Source: JAKAWQ01 sp035549615 (GTDB taxonomy: Bacteria; Pseudomonadota; Alphaproteobacteria; Acetobacterales; Acetobacteraceae). Taken from it: 24,006 nt of DNA. Position 1 is the stretch's first letter. Each line of letters starts with the position of its first letter. This document shows positions 20,751-24,006 of this stretch, piece after piece. The stretch spans positions 1-24,006 of the forward strand of contig DASZQO010000272.1 in assembly GCA_035549615.1 (NCBI GenBank), written 5' to 3'. The notes beneath the pieces were generated by a model. That model did not search any database, was not told the origin of the DNA, and saw only the letters and a program-made list of their open reading frames with translations. The position numbers were made by a program, and so were the translations under genes.

Positions 20751-21668
20751 TCAGGCGCGGATGATGGTGCCGACACCGCCTTTGGTGAAGAGTTCGAGCA
20801 GGCAGGCATGGGGCACGCGCCCGTCCATGATCGTCACGGCCTTGACCCCTTGCTTCACGGCCGCGATACAGGTCTCGATCTTCGGAATCATTCCGCCGGT
20901 GATTGTATGGTCGGCAATGGCGGCTTCCGCCTGTGCCACCGACATCTCGGGCACCACCTGTCCGTCCCGGCCTCTGACGCCCGGCACATCCGTCAGCAGT
21001 AGAAAACGGTCGGCCTTGAGCGCGCCCGCCACCGCGCCTGCCACCGTATCGGCATTGATGTTGTAGGTCTGTCCGGCCGCATCCATCCCGACCGGCGCGA
21101 CCACCGGCACCAGCCCGGCGCCCGTCAGCGCGTCGATCACCCGCACATCGACGTCTTCCGGCTCGCCCACAAAGCCAAGATCGAGCACCTGCTCGATATT
21201 GCTGCCGGGATCGCGGCGGCTGCGCTGCACCTTGCGCGCGCGGATCAGCCCGCCATCCTTGCCGGAGATGCCAACGGCAAGCGCCCCGGCGCGGGTGATG
21301 AGCCCGGCCACCTGTTTGTTGACGGTGCCGGCAAGCACCATTTCCACCACCTCCACCATCGCCGCATCCGTCACCCGGAGCCCGTCGACGAAGGTTGAAG
21401 GGATGGCAAGCCGTTTCAGCATGGCACTGATCTGCGGCCCGCCGCCATGCACCACCACCGGCCGGATCCCAACCTGTTTGAGCGCCGCGACATCGCGCCC
21501 AAACTCCGCAGCGAGGCTCTCCTCACCCATCGCGTGGCCGCCATACTTGATGACGATGGTGCTGCCCGAGTAACGGCGAAGGAACGGCAGAGCGTGCGCC
21601 AGAACGCGCGCCACTTCCGCCGCCTCAGCGAATGGCTCCGCCTTCCCCGCTTCGATCGCTTCCGCCAT
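20751..21668 (-). CDS. argB: Acetylglutamate kinase
   Basis: The protein has 305 residues, the length of arginine-inhibited hexameric types with an N-terminal helix. Motifs: IVIKYGGHAMG with the catalytic Lys, VVHGGGPQISAML, GISGKDGG, YNINADTVAGAVAGAL and GGMIPKIETC near the C-terminus with a second catalytic Lys. It phosphorylates N-acetyl-L-glutamate with ATP, the second step of arginine synthesis, in the cytoplasm. GGGAGG lies ~11 bp before the ATG. It follows engB after 56 bp on the same strand, an order common in alphaproteobacteria. The repeat element lies beyond its stop. Confidence 0.96.
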   Translation of the reverse strand: MAEAIEAGKAEPFAEAAEVARVLAHALPFLRRYSGSTIVIKYGGHAMGEESLAAEFGRDVAALKQVGIRPVVVHGGGPQISAMLKRLAIPSTFVDGLRVTDAAMVEVVEMVLAGTVNKQVAGLITRAGALAVGISGKDGGLIRARKVQRSRRDPGSNIEQVLDLGFVGEPEDVDVRVIDALTGAGLVPVVAPVGMDAAGQTYNINADTVAGAVAGALKADRFLLLTDVPGVRGRDGQVVPEMSVAQAEAAIADHTITGGMIPKIETCIAAVKQGVKAVTIMDGRVPHACLLELFTKGGVGTIIRA

Positions 21669-21724
21669 GACCGCTCAGCGCCTCCCTGCCGCGCGGCTGC
21701 GGGTACGGCTCTCCGCGTCCCGGG

Positions 21725-22354
21725 TCAAGCGGCGAGAAGGGCAAGCGCCGCCCTGAGCTCGCCAATCCCCGCGCCACTCCGGCTCGATGTGGCGAGCACC
21801 TCGGGGTAAGCGGCTGTGTGCGCCCGCGCGAGCCGGGCCAGAGCGTCTTTCTGCGCGGCAAGCTCCGCTTCCGCGAGCATATCAGCCTTCGTCAGGATGA
21901 GCTGGAACGTCACCGCCGCCCCATCGAGGATCGCCATCACCGCTTCATCCGCTGGCTTCGGCGCGTGCCGCGCATCGAGAAGAAGCAGCACCCGGCGCAG
22001 ATTCGCCCTCCCGCGCAGATAGGCGAGCATCAGGCCCTGCCATTCCCTCGCAAGCCTGTGTGGCGCCTTCGCATAGCCGTAGCCCGGCATATCGACGAGC
22101 ATGAGCCGTCCTGCGAGGTCGAAGAAGATGAGCTCGCGCGTCCGCCCGGGCGTGGTGGAGACGCGGGCAAGCGCATGGCGTCCCGTGAGCGCATTCAGGA
22201 GCGAGGATTTTCCGACATTGGAGCGGCCAGCGAAGGCGATTTCTGGCGCGGTCGCGGGTGGAATCAGCGCCCGCTCTCCGGCCGCGGCCGAAAAACGGCA
22301 CTCACCCGCGAAGAGAACGCGCCCGGACTCCAAAGCGTGATGATCAAAAATCAT
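21725..22354 (-). CDS. engB: Ribosome biogenesis GTP-binding protein YihA/YsxC (EngB)
   Basis: The protein has 209 residues. The GTPase motifs are all present: G1 GRSNVGKSSLLN, G2 within STTPGRT, G3 DMPGYGYA, G4 TKAD and a G5-like SSRSGAG. EngB assists late assembly of the large ribosomal subunit. The ATG at 22354 has no clear ribosome-binding site. An 8-codon frame (MTSYRNDF, 22370-22344) overlaps this start and might couple translation, but it could be chance. The gene lies between yidC and argB on the same strand, the usual alphaproteobacterial order. Confidence 0.94.
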   Translation of the reverse strand: MIFDHHALESGRVLFAGECRFSAAAGERALIPPATAPEIAFAGRSNVGKSSLLNALTGRHALARVSTTPGRTRELIFFDLAGRLMLVDMPGYGYAKAPHRLAREWQGLMLAYLRGRANLRRVLLLLDARHAPKPADEAVMAILDGAAVTFQLILTKADMLAEAELAAQKDALARLARAHTAAYPEVLATSSRSGAGIGELRAALALLAA

Positions 22355-22396
22355 TACGATATGAAGTCATTTTCCCGATCGATGTCTTGGCTTCTC

Positions 22397-22415
22397 CCCA
22401 GGGCCTCCCCCTGGG
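22397..22415 (-). other. Hairpin between yidC and engB
   Basis: CCCAGGG and CCCTGGG form a perfect 7-bp stem with a 5-nt loop in the 150-bp gap. No T-run follows, so it may process or attenuate the transcript rather than end it. Confidence 0.3.
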
Positions 22416-22504
22416 CTTGGCTGGATCGCTTGGCGCCGGAGCGCCCCGATTCCACCAGAATCCTTGGAGATCCGGAACGTCCTTGCGCGCCGTCCCGCCA
22501 CCGG

Positions 22505-24006
22505 TCAGGGACGGGCGAGCTTCGGGTTGGGCAGGCGGGCGCGACGCATGATCACCCATTGCTGGCCGGCGGAAAGAAGATTGTTGCAACTATAGTAGAT
22601 GACGAGTCCGACCGGAAAATGCGCGAGCATGAAGGTGAAGATCACCGGCATAAAAAGGAAGATTCGCGCCTGCACCGGATCGGGTGGCGTGGGGTTGAGC
22701 CGCTGCTGGAGGAACATCGTGCAGCCCATGATCAGCGGCCAGGCGCCGATATGCAGGAATGGGGAGATCGTCTCGGGATTGAAAGGGATAAGGCCGAACA
22801 GGTTGAAGAGGTTGGTCGGGTCCTGCGCCGAAAGATCGTGGATCCAGCCGAAGAATGGCGCCTGGCGCATCTCGATCGTGATGAAGAGCACTTTGTAAAG
22901 CGCCCAGAACACCGGCACCTGGATCAGCATCGGCAAGCAGCCGGAGGCCGGGTTCACCCCTTCCGCCTTGTAGAGCGCCATCATCTCCTGCTGCTGCCGC
23001 TGCGGCTCGTCCTTGAAGCGCTCCTTGATTGCCTGCATCTTCGGCTGCAGCAGCCGCATCCGGCTCATCGACTTGAAGGACTTGTTGGCGAGCGGGAAGA
23101 AGGCCGCCCGCAAGCAGATGGTGAAGGCCATGATCGCGAGGCCAAAATTGCCGAGCAGGCGGTTCAGAAAGTCGAGCGCGAAGAAGGTCGGCTCGGTGAT
23201 GATGTAGAAATAACCGAAATCCACCGCCTTCTCGAAAGAAGGGATATGCAGCTCGGACTGATAGTGCTGCAGCAGGCTCACCACTTTCGCGCCAGCGAAG
23301 ACGTGCTCGACGATCCCGATGCTCGCGCCGGGGGCAAGGGTTTCGGGATCGGCGGCGATGAAATCAACCTGATAGCGGTCCCCGCCATCTTCGACGAGAT
23401 GGCGGAAGCTCGTGATGCCCGTCTCGGCCTGGTCGGGCACCAGGGCGACGAGCCAGTATTTGTCTGTAATGCCAGCCCAGCCGCCCGCACCCTGGGAGTG
23501 GAAGACGACCCCACCCGGCTTGCCCTTCGAATCGCTCCGCATTCCCGCATAGGAATATTGATGGAGCGTGCCATGCAGGACGCCGAGCGGGCCCTCCTGC
23601 AACAGATACGAGCCCTGAACGGCAGGTGTATAATCGCGCCGAACACGTGCCCAGGGGTAAAGCGCCACCGTCGTCGTGCCGCTGTTCGCGACCTGCTGAA
23701 CGATGCGGAACATGTAATGATCATCGATGCTGAGCACGATGCGGAAGAGAAGCCCTGCACCGTTGTTCCATGAGAGCGTCACTGGATGGCCGGGGGACAG
23801 CGGACCGGGCGTCGCGCTCCAGACCGTATTCTCATCCGGCAGCTTCACGTCCGCGCTGGGCGCGGCGGACCAGCCGAGCTGCACGTAATAGGGCTTATCT
23901 CCGCTGACCGGCGAGAGGAGCTGCACCAGCGGGGAATCCTTGGCGACGGTCTCGCGGTAATCGCGCAGTACGATACGGTCGAGGCGCGCGCCCTGCAGAT
24001 CGAAGC
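22505..24006 (-). CDS. yidC: Membrane protein insertase YidC (5' end outside window)
   Basis: 499 residues of the C-terminal ~85-90% are visible; the frame is open through the window edge. The first visible part belongs to the periplasmic P1 domain (FDLQGARLDRIVLRDYRETV, LGWSAAP). The conserved insertase core starts near FFALDFLNRLLGNFGLAIMA and holds the hydrophilic-groove arginine in TICLRAAFFPLANKS. After it come a coiled cytoplasmic loop (MRLLQPKMQAIKERFKDEP), then ASGCLPMLIQVPVFWALYKVL and further helices, ending in a short basic tail. YidC inserts and folds inner-membrane proteins alone or with SecYEG. It heads the yidC-engB-argB strand block. Confidence 0.97.
   Translation of the reverse strand, partial: FDLQGARLDRIVLRDYRETVAKDSPLVQLLSPVSGDKPYYVQLGWSAAPSADVKLPDENTVWSATPGPLSPGHPVTLSWNNGAGLLFRIVLSIDDHYMFRIVQQVANSGTTTVALYPWARVRRDYTPAVQGSYLLQEGPLGVLHGTLHQYSYAGMRSDSKGKPGGVVFHSQGAGGWAGITDKYWLVALVPDQAETGITSFRHLVEDGGDRYQVDFIAADPETLAPGASIGIVEHVFAGAKVVSLLQHYQSELHIPSFEKAVDFGYFYIITEPTFFALDFLNRLLGNFGLAIMAFTICLRAAFFPLANKSFKSMSRMRLLQPKMQAIKERFKDEPQRQQQEMMALYKAEGVNPASGCLPMLIQVPVFWALYKVLFITIEMRQAPFFGWIHDLSAQDPTNLFNLFGLIPFNPETISPFLHIGAWPLIMGCTMFLQQRLNPTPPDPVQARIFLFMPVIFTFMLAHFPVGLVIYYSCNNLLSAGQQWVIMRRARLPNPKLARP

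Noticed and set aside
20457..20809. Small minus-strand frames beyond argB
   Set aside because: They translate the repeat hairpin into Phe/Lys runs (for example LLLFLQKKK), which is a composition artefact.
21818..23773. Long plus-strand open frame (651 codons) across engB and yidC
   Set aside because: It is wholly antisense to two clearly recognised genes, is rich in His/Arg/Glu typical of reversed GC-rich coding sequence, and shows no domain.
1..24006. CRISPR array, insertion sequence or prophage
   Set aside because: No spaced identical repeats, transposase, integrase or phage structural genes are visible on either strand.

Overview
The window looks like chromosomal DNA of a GC-rich alphaproteobacterium, probably Rhodospirillales and most likely Acetobacteraceae. 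The pointers are the gene order yidC-engB-argB, a small Hsp20 paired with a DUF1150 protein, dapD-dapE close to truA-fmt-def, and an AT-rich dispersed repeat that resembles intergenic elements I remember from Acetobacteraceae (memory only, not searched). No transposase, integrase, CRISPR array or phage gene was found.

Left accessory part (1-4460). The end of a CynX/NimT-type MFS transporter converges on a GlxA-type AraC regulator. Divergent from that regulator is an HD-domain protein resembling cyanamide hydratase, and further on a TauD/TfdA dioxygenase. Together these suggest handling of a small nitrogen or cyano compound, which is a hypothesis only. A secreted proline/tyrosine-rich protein follows, then a 150-bp stretch holding two copies of the dispersed repeat in opposite orientations.

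Catabolic cluster (4503-10938). One minus-strand operon encodes a cyclase-family hydrolase, an RbsC-like permease, a Tat-exported sugar-type binding protein and an RbsA-like double ATPase. Divergent from it are a GntR/FCD regulator and a mandelate-racemase-type enolase-superfamily enzyme. The 85-bp divergent region carries three tandem ATCCTAT heptamers, a likely operator. The set reads as import and first steps of breakdown of an unidentified acid, sugar acid or lactone.

Core part (11029-17061). tRNA-Arg(CCT) has its own promoter. Next are the DUF1150 gene and hsp20, the latter with a heat-shock sigma (RpoH)-like promoter and a leader that can fold like a ROSE RNA thermometer. Divergent from hsp20 is the tightly overlapping def-fmt-truA operon. 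It converges on dapD-dapE plus a membrane protein; the truA frame runs on antisense through the end of the membrane protein gene.

Phosphate part (17231-20656). A clear Pho box drives pstS-pstC-pstA, with a strong hairpin between pstS and pstC. No pstB or phoU follows. Instead there is a structured non-coding tract and a third copy of the dispersed repeat, then argB, engB and a 5'-truncated yidC on the minus strand.
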